Below are positions 19,054-27,665 of a DNA stretch of 64,000 bases, piece by piece. The stretch comes from CAILZL01 sp963748005 (GTDB lineage Bacteria > Pseudomonadota > Gammaproteobacteria > Steroidobacterales > Steroidobacteraceae). Every line of letters starts with the position of its first letter. Within the stretch, counting starts at the first letter, position 1. Location of the stretch: NCBI GenBank assembly GCA_963748005.1, contig CAVVHH010000003.1, positions 1-64,000 on the forward strand, written 5' to 3'. Position numbers and translations under genes: made by a program. The notes below the pieces were generated by a model that was not told the origin of the DNA, did not search any database, and worked only from the letters and a program-made list of their open reading frames with translations.

Positions 19054-19812
19054 ATGAGCACCAAACGTCGACCGCTGGTCGCGGGTAACTGGAAAATGCA
19101 CGGTTCGCGCGCGGAAAACACCGCGCTGCTGGATGCCGTGCTGGCCCGGCTCGATGCCCGCAAGGTGGATGTACTGGTGTGTCCGCCATTTGCCTATCTT
19201 GCCGAAGTGGCCTACAGGCTGCAGGGCAAGCCGATCTCGGTCGGTGCCCAGTCGGTGTGCGCCGAGACGATCGGCGCCTTTACCGGCGAAGTCTCGGCCG
19301 GCATGTTGAAGGATGTCGGTTGCAGGTATGTGCTGGTGGGGCATTCCGAACGCCGTAGCCTGTATCACGAAGACAGTGCGCTGGTGGCACGCAAGTTTGT
19401 GGCCGCTCAGTCACAGGAATTGTGCCCGGTGCTGTGTGTGGGCGAGACCCTGCAGCAGCGTCAGGCAGGGCAGACGATGGCTGTGATTGCCGAGCAGCTT
19501 GATGCCGTATTGCAGGCGGCTGGTATTGCTGCCTTTGCACGTGCGGTGGTGGCTTATGAGCCGGTATGGGCCATCGGGACCGGCCTGACAGCTACACCTG
19601 AACAGGCGCAGGAAGTGCATGCTTCGATACGCCAGTCACTGGCGGTGCATGATGCTGCGGTGGCCGCTGCTCTGCGTATTGTGTATGGCGGCAGTGTCAA
19701 GGGCGCCAACGCGGCGGAATTATTCGCCATGGCGGATGTGGATGGTGGTCTGGTGGGCGGCGCGTCGCTCAAGGCCGATGAGTTCTTGAAGATCTGCGCC
19801 GCGGCCGGATGA
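19054..19812 (+). CDS. tpiA: Triosephosphate isomerase
   Basis: A 252-residue TIM-barrel enzyme interconverting dihydroxyacetone phosphate and glyceraldehyde-3-phosphate. Catalytic Lys14 (GNWKMHG), His97 (GHSERR) and Glu169 (AYEPVWAIGTG) are all present, plus the phosphate-binding YGGSVKG loop near 213. Usual length. It precedes secG, tRNA-Leu and nuoA, the order typical of Xanthomonadales-like genomes. Confidence 0.99.
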   Translation: MSTKRRPLVAGNWKMHGSRAENTALLDAVLARLDARKVDVLVCPPFAYLAEVAYRLQGKPISVGAQSVCAETIGAFTGEVSAGMLKDVGCRYVLVGHSERRSLYHEDSALVARKFVAAQSQELCPVLCVGETLQQRQAGQTMAVIAEQLDAVLQAAGIAAFARAVVAYEPVWAIGTGLTATPEQAQEVHASIRQSLAVHDAAVAAALRIVYGGSVKGANAAELFAMADVDGGLVGGASLKADEFLKICAAAG

Positions 19813-19823
19813 GAGAATTTTAG

Positions 19824-19874
19824 GGGCGGGTTTCAAACCCGCCCGCATTGTCGGGGCAGGCTTGAAACCTGCCC
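19824..19874. repeat. Two palindromes between tpiA and secG
   Basis: GGGCGGGTTT-C-AAACCCGCCC (19824-19844) is perfect. The second, GGGCAGG...CCTGCCC (19854-19874), has a 7-nt centre and one mismatch if extended. The first is preceded by TAG. Two units of the dispersed TAGGGGCGG family in tandem. Confidence 0.8.
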
Positions 19875-19894
19875 GCAAACGAAAGGTTAAACGC

Positions 19895-20281
19895 ATGAAT
19901 TGGATACAGACAGCAACCATGATCCTGCACATGTTCCTGTGCGTAGGCATCATTGGTCTGGTATTGCTGCAACGGGGCAAGGGTGCCGATGCCGGTGCAG
20001 GCTTTGGTGCAGGTGCTTCGGGCACAGTGTTTGGTGCGCGGGGTTCGGCGTCGTTCCTGTCGCGCACCACCGCCATTCTGGCGACACTGTTCTTCGTTAC
20101 CTGCCTGACGTTGGCGTATCTGGGCGGCAAGAGAGAAGTCTCAGCCAGCGTGGTGGATCGCGTGATTTCCAGCGGTGGCGCCAGCAGCGCGAGCAGCAAC
20201 AGCAACATTTTGCAGCTGCCTGCCACCCCGACAGAGCAACCTGCAACACCTGCTGGTGGCGCGGAAGTTCCGGTCAAGTAA
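19895..20281 (+). CDS. secG: Preprotein translocase subunit SecG
   Basis: A 128-residue SecG, the auxiliary membrane subunit of SecYEG. There are two membrane segments (MILHMFLCVGIIGLVLLQRG and TTAILATLFFVTCLTLAYL) with the conserved loop QRGKGADAGAGFGAGASGTVFGARG split between them. The C-terminal tail is Ser/Pro/Ala-rich and low-complexity. Start ATG 19895 (MNWIQT) follows the usual N-terminus; the in-frame ATG at 19862 lies within a palindromic repeat. Confidence 0.96.
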   Translation: MNWIQTATMILHMFLCVGIIGLVLLQRGKGADAGAGFGAGASGTVFGARGSASFLSRTTAILATLFFVTCLTLAYLGGKREVSASVVDRVISSGGASSASSNSNILQLPATPTEQPATPAGGAEVPVK

Positions 20282-20302
20282 CCGGACGACTTGAGTTCAA
20301 AC

Positions 20303-20387
20303 GCGGATGTGGTGGAACTGGTAGACACGCTACCTTGAGGTGGTAGTGGCGCAAGCCGTGGAGGTTCGAGTCCTCTCATCCGCACCA
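20303..20387 (+). tRNA. tRNA-Leu (GAG)
   Basis: 85-nt tRNA with encoded CCA. The acceptor stem GCGGATG/CATCCGC is perfect. The anticodon arm CTACC-TTGAGGT-GGTAG presents GAG. A long variable arm (TGGCGCAAGCCG) marks a class II tRNA, and the T arm carries GTTCGAGTC. It sits right after secG, the leuU position of E. coli. Confidence 0.97.
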
Positions 20388-20426
20388 ACTGTTTCAGCTG
20401 TCCAGTTCCGGCTGAAACCAACCGGG

Positions 20427-20457
20427 AAGCCGAGCGTTGTCTCGGCTTTTTCTTTTT
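20427..20457 (+). terminator. Rho-independent terminator after tRNA-Leu
   Basis: AAGCCGAG (20427-20434) pairs with CTCGGCTT (20441-20448) and is followed by TTCTTTTT. It ends the secG/tRNA transcript. The 240 bp after it hold nothing recognisable. Confidence 0.85.
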
Positions 20458-20690
20458 GGGGCGTGCGCAGTTGTCCGATGCACTGCTTGATGGCATTGCT
20501 GATAGGCGGCGTTATTTGTTGTGACTGTTGGCAGGATGCTGAGTAGTATGGGGTGCTGGTCCTGATGCGCGTCCTGATAGCAGGCGACGTATTGTTCGGC
20601 AAAGCCCTTATTGAAATTTGTGCCAGTCCCTGCGAGCAGTTCACAGCGGCGTTGCTGCGGATTCGCAGCTGGCTTTTTCCGTCGCAGGTG

Positions 20691-20719
20691 TATGACTTGA
20701 GCATGCCGTCCTGTACAAT
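20691..20719 (+). promoter_or_regulatory. Putative promoter of the nuo operon
   Basis: TACAAT (20714-20719) is followed by a GC-rich discriminator TCGCGCC, like the metY and rpsO promoters in this window. The -35 position (TATGAC, 20691-20696, 17 bp away) is poor, so an activator may be involved. Confidence 0.45.
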
Positions 20720-20753
20720 TCGCGCCGCTTTTGTCGGCTGATTCATCATCGCG

Positions 20754-21110
20754 ATGCTGCAAAACTATCTACCAATTCTGATATTTCTGGGCGTGGCCAC
20801 CGGCCTGTCCCTGTTGCTGATGACCCTGGGCTTCCTGTTCGGGCCACGCAAACCCGATGCCGAGAAGCTGTCCGCATATGAATGCGGCTTCGAGCCATTC
20901 GAGGATTCGCGCATCAAGTTCGACGTGCGTTACTACCTGGTCGCGATTCTGTTCATCGTCTTCGATCTGGAAATTGCCTTTCTGTTTCCCTGGGCGGTGT
21001 CGCTGAACAAGATCGGCGTGCTGGGTATTGCCGCGGTCGGCGTGTTTCTGCTGATCCTGGTGGTCGGCTTCGTATATGAGTGGAAGAAAGGGGCGCTGGA
21101 ATGGGATTAA
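20754..21110 (+). CDS. nuoA: NADH-quinone oxidoreductase subunit A
   Basis: A 118-residue membrane subunit with three transmembrane helices, and the conserved loop SAYECGFEPFEDSRIKFDVRYYLVAILFIVFDLEIAFLFPWA between helices 1 and 2. It is the first gene of the 14-gene complex I operon. Its stop overlaps the start of nuoB. No strong ribosome site is visible before ATG 20754. Confidence 0.97.
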   Translation: MLQNYLPILIFLGVATGLSLLLMTLGFLFGPRKPDAEKLSAYECGFEPFEDSRIKFDVRYYLVAILFIVFDLEIAFLFPWAVSLNKIGVLGIAAVGVFLLILVVGFVYEWKKGALEWD

Positions 21111-21670
21111 CTGCACTACCCCCTTCCGGGCAACTGCAAGATCCACCCGTAGGACCGGTGAATCCGGTCAATGAGGCGGATCTCAATGCCACGCTGGAAC
21201 AGCGCGGCTTTCTGACCACCAGTGTCGACAACCTGATCAACTGGGCACGTACCGGTTCGATGTGGCCCATGACTTTCGGTCTGGCCTGCTGTGCAGTGGA
21301 AATGATGCATGCCGGTGCCTCGCGATATGACCTGGATCGCTTCGGCATCGTGTTTCGCCCCAGTCCGCGTCAGTCGGATGTGATGATTGTGGCCGGCACT
21401 CTGGTCAACAAGATGGCTCCGGCGCTGCGCAAGGTGTACGACCAGATGCCCGAGCCACGGTGGGTGATTTCCATGGGTTCCTGCGCCAATGGCGGCGGTT
21501 ACTATCATTACTCCTATGCGGTGGTGCGCGGCTGTGATCGCGTGGTGCCGGTGGATGTGTATGTGCCGGGATGCCCGCCGACCGCCGAAGCCTTGCTGTA
21601 CGGCATTCTGCAGTTGCAGAACAAGATTCGTCGCACCAATACCATCGCCCGGATCAGTCCCCGGAAATAA
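21101..21670 (+). CDS. nuoB: NADH-quinone oxidoreductase subunit B
   Basis: A 189-residue peripheral-arm subunit that binds the terminal [4Fe-4S] cluster N2 next to quinone. Cluster ligands include the tandem Cys63-Cys64 (GLACCAVEMMH), GSCANGGG and the C-terminal PGCPPTAEAL. The ATG at 21101 lies inside the end of nuoA (10-bp overlap) and gives a natural start; an in-frame ATG at 21080 is deeper in nuoA. Confidence 0.98.
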   Translation: MGLTALPPSGQLQDPPVGPVNPVNEADLNATLEQRGFLTTSVDNLINWARTGSMWPMTFGLACCAVEMMHAGASRYDLDRFGIVFRPSPRQSDVMIVAGTLVNKMAPALRKVYDQMPEPRWVISMGSCANGGGYYHYSYAVVRGCDRVVPVDVYVPGCPPTAEALLYGILQLQNKIRRTNTIARISPRK

Positions 21671-21681
21671 GAACGCCCAAC

Positions 21682-22359
21682 ATGTCATCCCGCATCGAGT
21701 TACTGGCCGGGCGCATCGAAGCGCAATTCGCAGATCGTGTTACACGCATAGCATCGACCTGTGGCGAGCTGACCTATGAGGTCGGCGCCGACGATCTGTT
21801 ACAAGTCTGCTCTGCGCTGCGCGATGGTGCCGAATTCAAGTTTGAACAGCTGGTTGATCTGACCGGCATGGATTATTTCAGCTATGGTCAGGTTGAATGG
21901 TCCACGCAGGATTCCACCAGCACCGGTTTCAGTCGCGGTGTGGCGCGTGGTGAGACAGTGGCACCGGAGCTGGCAGCAGGCCGATTTGCCGTGGTGTACC
22001 ACCTGTTGTCGGTGACCAACAATATTCGGGTACGCCTGCGGGTGCGCTGCGCCGACAACGAAGCGCCCATGGTGGATTCGCTGGTGGCTATCTGGGCTTC
22101 GGCCAACTGGTTTGAACGCGAAGCTTTCGACATGTTCGGCATCCTGTTCAAGGGGCATCCGGACCTGCGTCGCATCCTCACCGACTATGGCTTTATCGGT
22201 CATCCGTTCCGCAAGGACTTCCCGCTGATCGGCAATGTGGAAGTGCGTTACGACGAAGCGAAGGGCCGCGTGATTTATCAGCCGGTGTCCATCGAACCGC
22301 GCACCCTGGTGCCGCGCGTGATTCGCGATGACAACCGTTACAACGCCGCACTGAAGTAA
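21682..22359 (+). CDS. nuoC: NADH-quinone oxidoreductase subunit C
   Basis: A 225-residue 30-kDa subunit of the hydrophilic arm, separate from NuoD (fused in E. coli). The family signature ANWFEREAFDMFGILFKGHPDLRRILTDYGFIGHPFRKDFPL is intact near the C-terminal half. ATG 21682 is 11 bp after nuoB; a longer in-frame start would overlap nuoB by 100 bp. Confidence 0.97.
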   Translation: MSSRIELLAGRIEAQFADRVTRIASTCGELTYEVGADDLLQVCSALRDGAEFKFEQLVDLTGMDYFSYGQVEWSTQDSTSTGFSRGVARGETVAPELAAGRFAVVYHLLSVTNNIRVRLRVRCADNEAPMVDSLVAIWASANWFEREAFDMFGILFKGHPDLRRILTDYGFIGHPFRKDFPLIGNVEVRYDEAKGRVIYQPVSIEPRTLVPRVIRDDNRYNAALK

Positions 22360-22374
22360 GCAGAAGTAGCAAGC

Positions 22375-23628
22375 ATGGCTGAGATTCATAATTTCACGCT
22401 GAACTTCGGTCCGCAGCATCCGGCGGCGCACGGTGTGTTGCGTCTGGTGCTGGAGATGGACGGCGAAGTCATCCAGAAAGCCGATCCGCATATCGGTCTG
22501 TTGCACCGTGGTACGGAAAAGCTGGCCGAATCCAAGCCGTTCAATCAGTCCATCGGTTACATGGACCGTCTCGACTATGTGTCGATGATGTGCAACGAAC
22601 ACGCCTATGTGATGGCGATTGAAAACCTGCTGGGTATCAAGGCGCCGATTCGTGCGCAGTACATCCGTGTCATGTTCGATGAGATCACCCGCATCCTGAA
22701 TCATCTGATGTGGCTGGGCGCGCATGGTCTGGATATCGGTGCGATGACCATGTTCCTGTACTGCTTCCGCGAACGCGAAGACCTGATGGACTGCTATGAA
22801 GCCGTGTCGGGCGCGCGCATGCATGCCACTTACTATCGTCCGGGCGGCGTGTATCGCGACCTGCCGGATTCCATGCCCAAGTATCAGGCATCCAAGTGGC
22901 GCAGCCAGAAGGAAGTGGACAAGCTCAACGAGCGTCGCAGCGGTTCAATGCTCGACTTCATTGAAGACTTCACCCGGCGTTTCCCCGCCTGCGTGGATGA
23001 ATATGAAACCCTGCTCACCGACAACCGCATCTGGAAACAGCGCACCGTGAACATCGGTGTGGTGACGCCGGAGCGCGCGCTGCAGCTGGGCTTTACCGGC
23101 CCGATGATTCGCGGTTCGGGCTTTGCCTGGGATCTGCGCAAGCAGCAGCCGTATGAAGTGTATGGCCAGATGGATTTTGATATTCCCGTGGGCGTGAACG
23201 GCGATTGCTACGACCGCTACCTGGTGCGTGTGGAAGAGATGCGTCAGTCCAATCGCATCATCAAGCAGTGTGTGGACTGGCTGCGCAAACATCCCGGTCC
23301 CGTGATGCTGGAAGATCACAAGGTCACTCCGCCCTCGCGCGAAGACATGAAGGGCGATATGGAATCGCTGATTCATCACTTCAAGCTGTTTACTGAAGGG
23401 TATTGCGTGCCCGCCGGTGAAACCTACGCTGCCGTTGAAGCCCCCAAGGGCGAGTTCGGCATCTATCTGGTGTCCGACGGCGCCAACAAGCCGTATCGGC
23501 TGAAGTGCCGCGCACCGGGCTTCATTCATCTGGCCGCGCTGGAAGAAATGGTCAAAGGCCACATGCTGGCCGACGTGGTGGCGGTGATCGGCACCCAGGA
23601 CATCGTATTCGGAGAGGTTGACCGGTGA
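22375..23628 (+). CDS. nuoD: NADH-quinone oxidoreductase subunit D
   Basis: A 417-residue 49-kDa subunit, evolved from a NiFe-hydrogenase large subunit, that forms the quinone pocket with NuoB. The N-terminus FGPQHPAAHGVLRLVLEMDGE contains the quinone-site His. HIGLLHRGTEKLAE follows. The C-terminal PRGEFGIY-like region reads APKGEFGIYLVSDG. Its stop overlaps the nuoE GTG start (GTGA). Confidence 0.98.
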   Translation: MAEIHNFTLNFGPQHPAAHGVLRLVLEMDGEVIQKADPHIGLLHRGTEKLAESKPFNQSIGYMDRLDYVSMMCNEHAYVMAIENLLGIKAPIRAQYIRVMFDEITRILNHLMWLGAHGLDIGAMTMFLYCFREREDLMDCYEAVSGARMHATYYRPGGVYRDLPDSMPKYQASKWRSQKEVDKLNERRSGSMLDFIEDFTRRFPACVDEYETLLTDNRIWKQRTVNIGVVTPERALQLGFTGPMIRGSGFAWDLRKQQPYEVYGQMDFDIPVGVNGDCYDRYLVRVEEMRQSNRIIKQCVDWLRKHPGPVMLEDHKVTPPSREDMKGDMESLIHHFKLFTEGYCVPAGETYAAVEAPKGEFGIYLVSDGANKPYRLKCRAPGFIHLAALEEMVKGHMLADVVAVIGTQDIVFGEVDR

Positions 23629-24143
23629 GTACCGAGCACGCACCCGCAACTGGTTTGTCTGCCGCGCTCAAGGCAGAGATCGATCACTGGCTGACCAAAT
23701 TCCCGCCGGATCGCAAGCGCTCTGCCGTACTGGCGGCCCTGCGTTTTGCACAGCATGAGAATCACGGCTATCTGAGCACACCGCAGATGGATGCGATTGC
23801 TGTCTATCTCGAGCTGCCACCGATTCAGGTGTACGAAGTGGCCAGCTTCTATTCGATGTTCGAAACGCACAAGTGCGGCGAACATCACGTCTCGGTATGC
23901 ACCAACATCTCCTGCTTCCTGTGCGGCGGCGAACAGATTCTCGAACACGTCGAAAGACGTCTGGGCATCAAGGTGGGCGAGAGCACCCCGGATGGCAAGT
24001 TCTTCCTCAAGAAGGAAGAAGAATGTCTGGCGGCCTGCACTGGTGCGCCGATGATGATGGTGGATCACATCTTCTACGAGAACCTCACGCCGCAGAAAGT
24101 GGATGAGATCCTCGACCAAGTCAGCAAGAGCACGCATTCATGA
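23625..24143 (+). CDS. nuoE: NADH-quinone oxidoreductase subunit E
   Basis: A 172-residue 24-kDa subunit carrying the [2Fe-2S] cluster N1a. The thioredoxin-like domain has the four ligands in CTNISCFLC (first pair) and EECLAACTGAP (second pair). The GTG start overlaps the nuoD stop, and its own stop overlaps nuoF, so the genes are translationally coupled. Confidence 0.97.
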   Translation: MSTEHAPATGLSAALKAEIDHWLTKFPPDRKRSAVLAALRFAQHENHGYLSTPQMDAIAVYLELPPIQVYEVASFYSMFETHKCGEHHVSVCTNISCFLCGGEQILEHVERRLGIKVGESTPDGKFFLKKEEECLAACTGAPMMMVDHIFYENLTPQKVDEILDQVSKSTHS

Positions 24144-25465
24144 CACCGAGTGCAGAGAAACGGCTCGAACAGAAAAACCTGGTGGTCTTCGAACCACTGC
24201 AGTACGAGCGCCCCTGGGAAATGGCTACGTATCGCAAGGTCGGCGGCTATGAAACGTGGGAAAAAATCCTGCGCGGTGAATACACGCGTGATCAGATTAT
24301 TGAAGAAGTCAAAGCCTCAGGCCTGCGAGGTCGCGGTGGCGCGGGCTTCCCCACCGGTGTGAAGTGGAGCTTCATGCCACGGCAGTCGCCCGTCCAGAAG
24401 TATGTGGTGTGCAACTCCGATGAAAGCGAACCAGGCACCTGTCATGATCGCGACATCCTGCGTTTCAATCCGCATTCGCTGATCGAAGGCATGGCCATTG
24501 GCGGTTTCGCCATGAATGCCACCGTGGGTTACAACTATGTGCGTGGCGAGTTTCTCGGCGAGCCCATTCCGCGTTTTGAAGAAGCGCTGAAAGAAGCCTA
24601 TGCCGCGGGCTTGCTGGGCAAGAACATCAAGGGTTCGGGCATCGATTTCGATCTGTACATGGCGGCTGGTGCGGGCGCGTACATCTGCGGTGAAGAAACT
24701 GCGCTGCTGGAATCGCTGGAAGGCAAGCAGGGTCGTCCGCGTTTCAAGCCACCGTTTCCGGCCAACTTTGGCTTGTATGGCAAACCCACCACGATCAACA
24801 ACACGCAAAGCTATGCCTCGGTGCCGACCATCCTGCGCAAGGGCGCCAAGTGGTTTGCCGATCTGGGCGTGGCTAACGCCGGCGGCACCATGGTGTTCTC
24901 GGTGTCGGGTCATGTGAACAAGCCGCTGAACATCGAGCTGCCGCTGGGCATTCCCTTTGTGGATCTGCTGGAAATTGCCGGCGGTGTATGGAAGGGTCGC
25001 AAGCTGAAGGCCGTGATTCCCGGCGGCATTTCCACGCCGGTGGTGCCGGCTGAGATCATGAACACCGTGACCATGGACTACGACGGTCTGCGCAAGGTGG
25101 GTTCGGCGCTGGGCACCGGTTCCATGATCGTGATGGACGACACAACCTGCATGGTCAAGACGCTGGAGCGCATTTCGCGCTTCTTCTACGCCGAGTCCTG
25201 CGGTCAGTGCACGCCCTGTCGTGAAGGTACGGGCTGGGTGAACCGCGTGCTCAAGCGCATCGTGGCCGGGCAGGGCACAAAAAAAGATCTGGATCTGCTG
25301 CTGGAGGTCGTTGGCAAGATCGAAGGCCACACCATCTGCGCCTTTGGTGATGCCGCGGCATGGCCGGTGCAGAGTTTCCTCAAGCACTATCGTCACGAGT
25401 TCGAGTACTACGTCGAACACGGACACAGCATGGTTGACAAAGACAAGCGGTCGGCTGCCGCCTGA
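24140..25465 (+). CDS. nuoF: NADH-quinone oxidoreductase subunit F
   Basis: A 441-residue 51-kDa subunit with the NADH and FMN sites and cluster N3. The FMN/NADH region GLRGRGGAGFPTGVKW is near residue 60, GAGAYICGEETALLESLEG near 175, and the [4Fe-4S] ligands are in ESCGQCTPCREGTGW near 352 plus a downstream Cys (HTICAFGDAAAWP). Start ATG 24140 overlaps the nuoE stop. Confidence 0.98.
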   Translation: MTPSAEKRLEQKNLVVFEPLQYERPWEMATYRKVGGYETWEKILRGEYTRDQIIEEVKASGLRGRGGAGFPTGVKWSFMPRQSPVQKYVVCNSDESEPGTCHDRDILRFNPHSLIEGMAIGGFAMNATVGYNYVRGEFLGEPIPRFEEALKEAYAAGLLGKNIKGSGIDFDLYMAAGAGAYICGEETALLESLEGKQGRPRFKPPFPANFGLYGKPTTINNTQSYASVPTILRKGAKWFADLGVANAGGTMVFSVSGHVNKPLNIELPLGIPFVDLLEIAGGVWKGRKLKAVIPGGISTPVVPAEIMNTVTMDYDGLRKVGSALGTGSMIVMDDTTCMVKTLERISRFFYAESCGQCTPCREGTGWVNRVLKRIVAGQGTKKDLDLLLEVVGKIEGHTICAFGDAAAWPVQSFLKHYRHEFEYYVEHGHSMVDKDKRSAAA

Positions 25466-25490
25466 TCTTCACTAGAGCATTAGCAAACGC

Positions 25491-27665
25491 ATGAGCGACG
25501 ACATCGTCAATATCGAAGTCAACGGCCAGAAGGTCGAGGCACGCAAGGGTCAGATGCTGATCCAGGCGACCGATGCCAGTGGCCATTACGTGCCGCGCTT
25601 CTGTTATCACGACAAGCTGCCCATCGCCGCCAATTGCCGCATGTGCCTGGTGGAAGTTGAGAAGGCACCCAAACCCTTGCCGGCCTGCGCGACACCGGTG
25701 GCGGAAGGCATGAAGGTATTTACCAAGTCACCCAAGGCCATTGCCGCACAAAAAGCCGTGATGGAATTCCTGTTGATCAACCATCCGCTCGACTGCCCGA
25801 TCTGCGATCAGGGAGGCGAATGCGAACTGCAGGATCTGGCCATGGGTTTCGGTCGCGACGTATCGCGTTACGCTGAACGCAAGCGGGTGGTGAAGGACAA
25901 GGACTTGGGTCCGCTGGTGTCCACCGACATGACGCGCTGCATTCACTGCACCCGCTGCGTGCGTTTCACCTCGGAAATCCAGGGTTTTCAGGAGCTGGGT
26001 ACCTGCGGTCGCGGCGAGCATGTCGAGATTGGCACCTTCATCGAGAAAAGCGTTGAGCACGAACTGTCGGGCAACATCATCGATCTGTGCCCGGTGGGCG
26101 CGCTGAACAACAAGCCGTACCGCTACAGCGCACGTGCCTGGGAAATGACGCAGGCGCCGCTGATTTCGCCGCATGACAGCATGGGCACCAACCTGTTTGC
26201 GCACGTGCTGCGCGGCAAGGTGATGCGCGTGGTGCCACGTGCCAATGAAGAGGTGAATGAAACCTGGATTGCCGATCGCGACCGCTACAGCTACGAAGGC
26301 ATGTACAGCGATGATCGCCTGGGCAAACCGCTGGTGCGTGAAGGTGATGCCTGGAAGGAAGTGGATTGGGAAACAGCGCTCAATCTTGCTGCAGAAAAAC
26401 TCGGCGCGATTGCCAAACAGAATGCCAATCAATTCGGCGCCTTGATTGCACCCACTGGCACGTTGGAAGAAGCGTATCTGACGCAGCGTCTTGCTCGCGG
26501 TCTCGGCAGCAACAATGTTGATCACCGACTGCAGCGTGCCGATTTCACCGATCAGCAGTTTGATCCGGTGTTCCCGTGGCTGGGCTGTTCCATTGCCGAA
26601 CTGGAAACTGCCAGCAGCGTGCTGGTGGTGGGCTCAAACCTGCGACGTGAGACGCCCTTGCTGGCGCATCGCGTGCGCAAAGCCGCTGTGAAACGCGGCG
26701 CAAAGGTCGCGTTCATTAACGTGCGTACTTACAAATACATGTTCCCGGTCTCTGCTTATCTGGCGAGTAATGGTCTGGGCATGAGCGAACATCTGGCGGC
26801 GGTAGTGGCTGCTGCGGCACAGGCCAGGGGTGCCAGTGTGCCGGGTACGGTCAGTGCGCTGGTGACGCAGGCACAGAGCAGCGTCAACGACACGCATCGT
26901 GCACTGGCAGCGCAATTGTCGGAGGGCGAACGGCGTTTGATTCTGCTGGGCGCACTGGCACAACGTGATGGCGCGTTCGCGCAGTTGCGTGCACTGGCCG
27001 CGACCTTAGCGCAAATCACCGGCGCACAGCTGGGTTACATCGCCGATGGTGGCAACACTGTAGCTGCGCATCTGGCCGGTGCCGTGCCGCATCGCGGTGT
27101 GGGCGGACAGGTTTTGAATGCTGCAGGCCTGAGCGTCGCAGACATGCTGGCAGCGAAGCTCAAAGGTTATCTGCTGGTGGGTTCGATTGAAGCGCAGGAT
27201 TTGCCAGCCAATGCCGCAGCCAATCTGCGTGCTGCTGATTGCGTGGTGGCGTTGTCGTCCTATGCCAGCGCCAAGGACTATGCCGACATCATTCTGCCGA
27301 TCGGCGTGTTTGCCGAAACCTCGGGCACCTATGTAAATCTGGAAGGCCGCTGGCAAAGTGTGCCGGGTGCTGCCAGGCCCGTGGGCGAAGCGCGTCCGGC
27401 GTGGAAAGTGCTGCGCGTGCTGGGCAACCTGCTCAATTTGCCTGACTTCGAATACATCAGCTCTGAACAGGTCCGCGATGAGCTGCAGACGCTGGTTGCC
27501 AGCGTCAAGCCGGATAACAGGTATACCAACACGGTTGCCTTGTCACGCAATTCTGCGTTGGCAGCACAAGAGGTCACGTTGTACGGCAGCGATGCCATTG
27601 TGCGTCGCGCCACGGCTTTGCAGCTGACGCGTGAAGCGCAGGATGCGAAGGGGGCGCAGGCATGA
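25491..27665 (+). CDS. nuoG: NADH-quinone oxidoreductase subunit G
   Basis: A 724-residue 75-kDa subunit. The N-terminal ferredoxin domain has [2Fe-2S] ligands in FCYHDKLPIAANCRMC and a later Cys. The His-Cys3 cluster is in HPLDCPICDQGGECELQ, and a ferredoxin-like pair in CIHCTRC and CPVGAL. A molybdopterin oxidoreductase-like domain without catalytic role makes up the rest. Shorter than the 908-residue E. coli protein but within the range of other proteobacteria. Its stop overlaps nuoH. Confidence 0.97.
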   Translation: MSDDIVNIEVNGQKVEARKGQMLIQATDASGHYVPRFCYHDKLPIAANCRMCLVEVEKAPKPLPACATPVAEGMKVFTKSPKAIAAQKAVMEFLLINHPLDCPICDQGGECELQDLAMGFGRDVSRYAERKRVVKDKDLGPLVSTDMTRCIHCTRCVRFTSEIQGFQELGTCGRGEHVEIGTFIEKSVEHELSGNIIDLCPVGALNNKPYRYSARAWEMTQAPLISPHDSMGTNLFAHVLRGKVMRVVPRANEEVNETWIADRDRYSYEGMYSDDRLGKPLVREGDAWKEVDWETALNLAAEKLGAIAKQNANQFGALIAPTGTLEEAYLTQRLARGLGSNNVDHRLQRADFTDQQFDPVFPWLGCSIAELETASSVLVVGSNLRRETPLLAHRVRKAAVKRGAKVAFINVRTYKYMFPVSAYLASNGLGMSEHLAAVVAAAAQARGASVPGTVSALVTQAQSSVNDTHRALAAQLSEGERRLILLGALAQRDGAFAQLRALAATLAQITGAQLGYIADGGNTVAAHLAGAVPHRGVGGQVLNAAGLSVADMLAAKLKGYLLVGSIEAQDLPANAAANLRAADCVVALSSYASAKDYADIILPIGVFAETSGTYVNLEGRWQSVPGAARPVGEARPAWKVLRVLGNLLNLPDFEYISSEQVRDELQTLVASVKPDNRYTNTVALSRNSALAAQEVTLYGSDAIVRRATALQLTREAQDAKGAQA

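Noticed and set aside
20340..20749. Short frames on both strands overlapping tRNA-Leu and its terminator
   Set aside because: They translate the tRNA and the terminator; no conserved protein or ribosome site.
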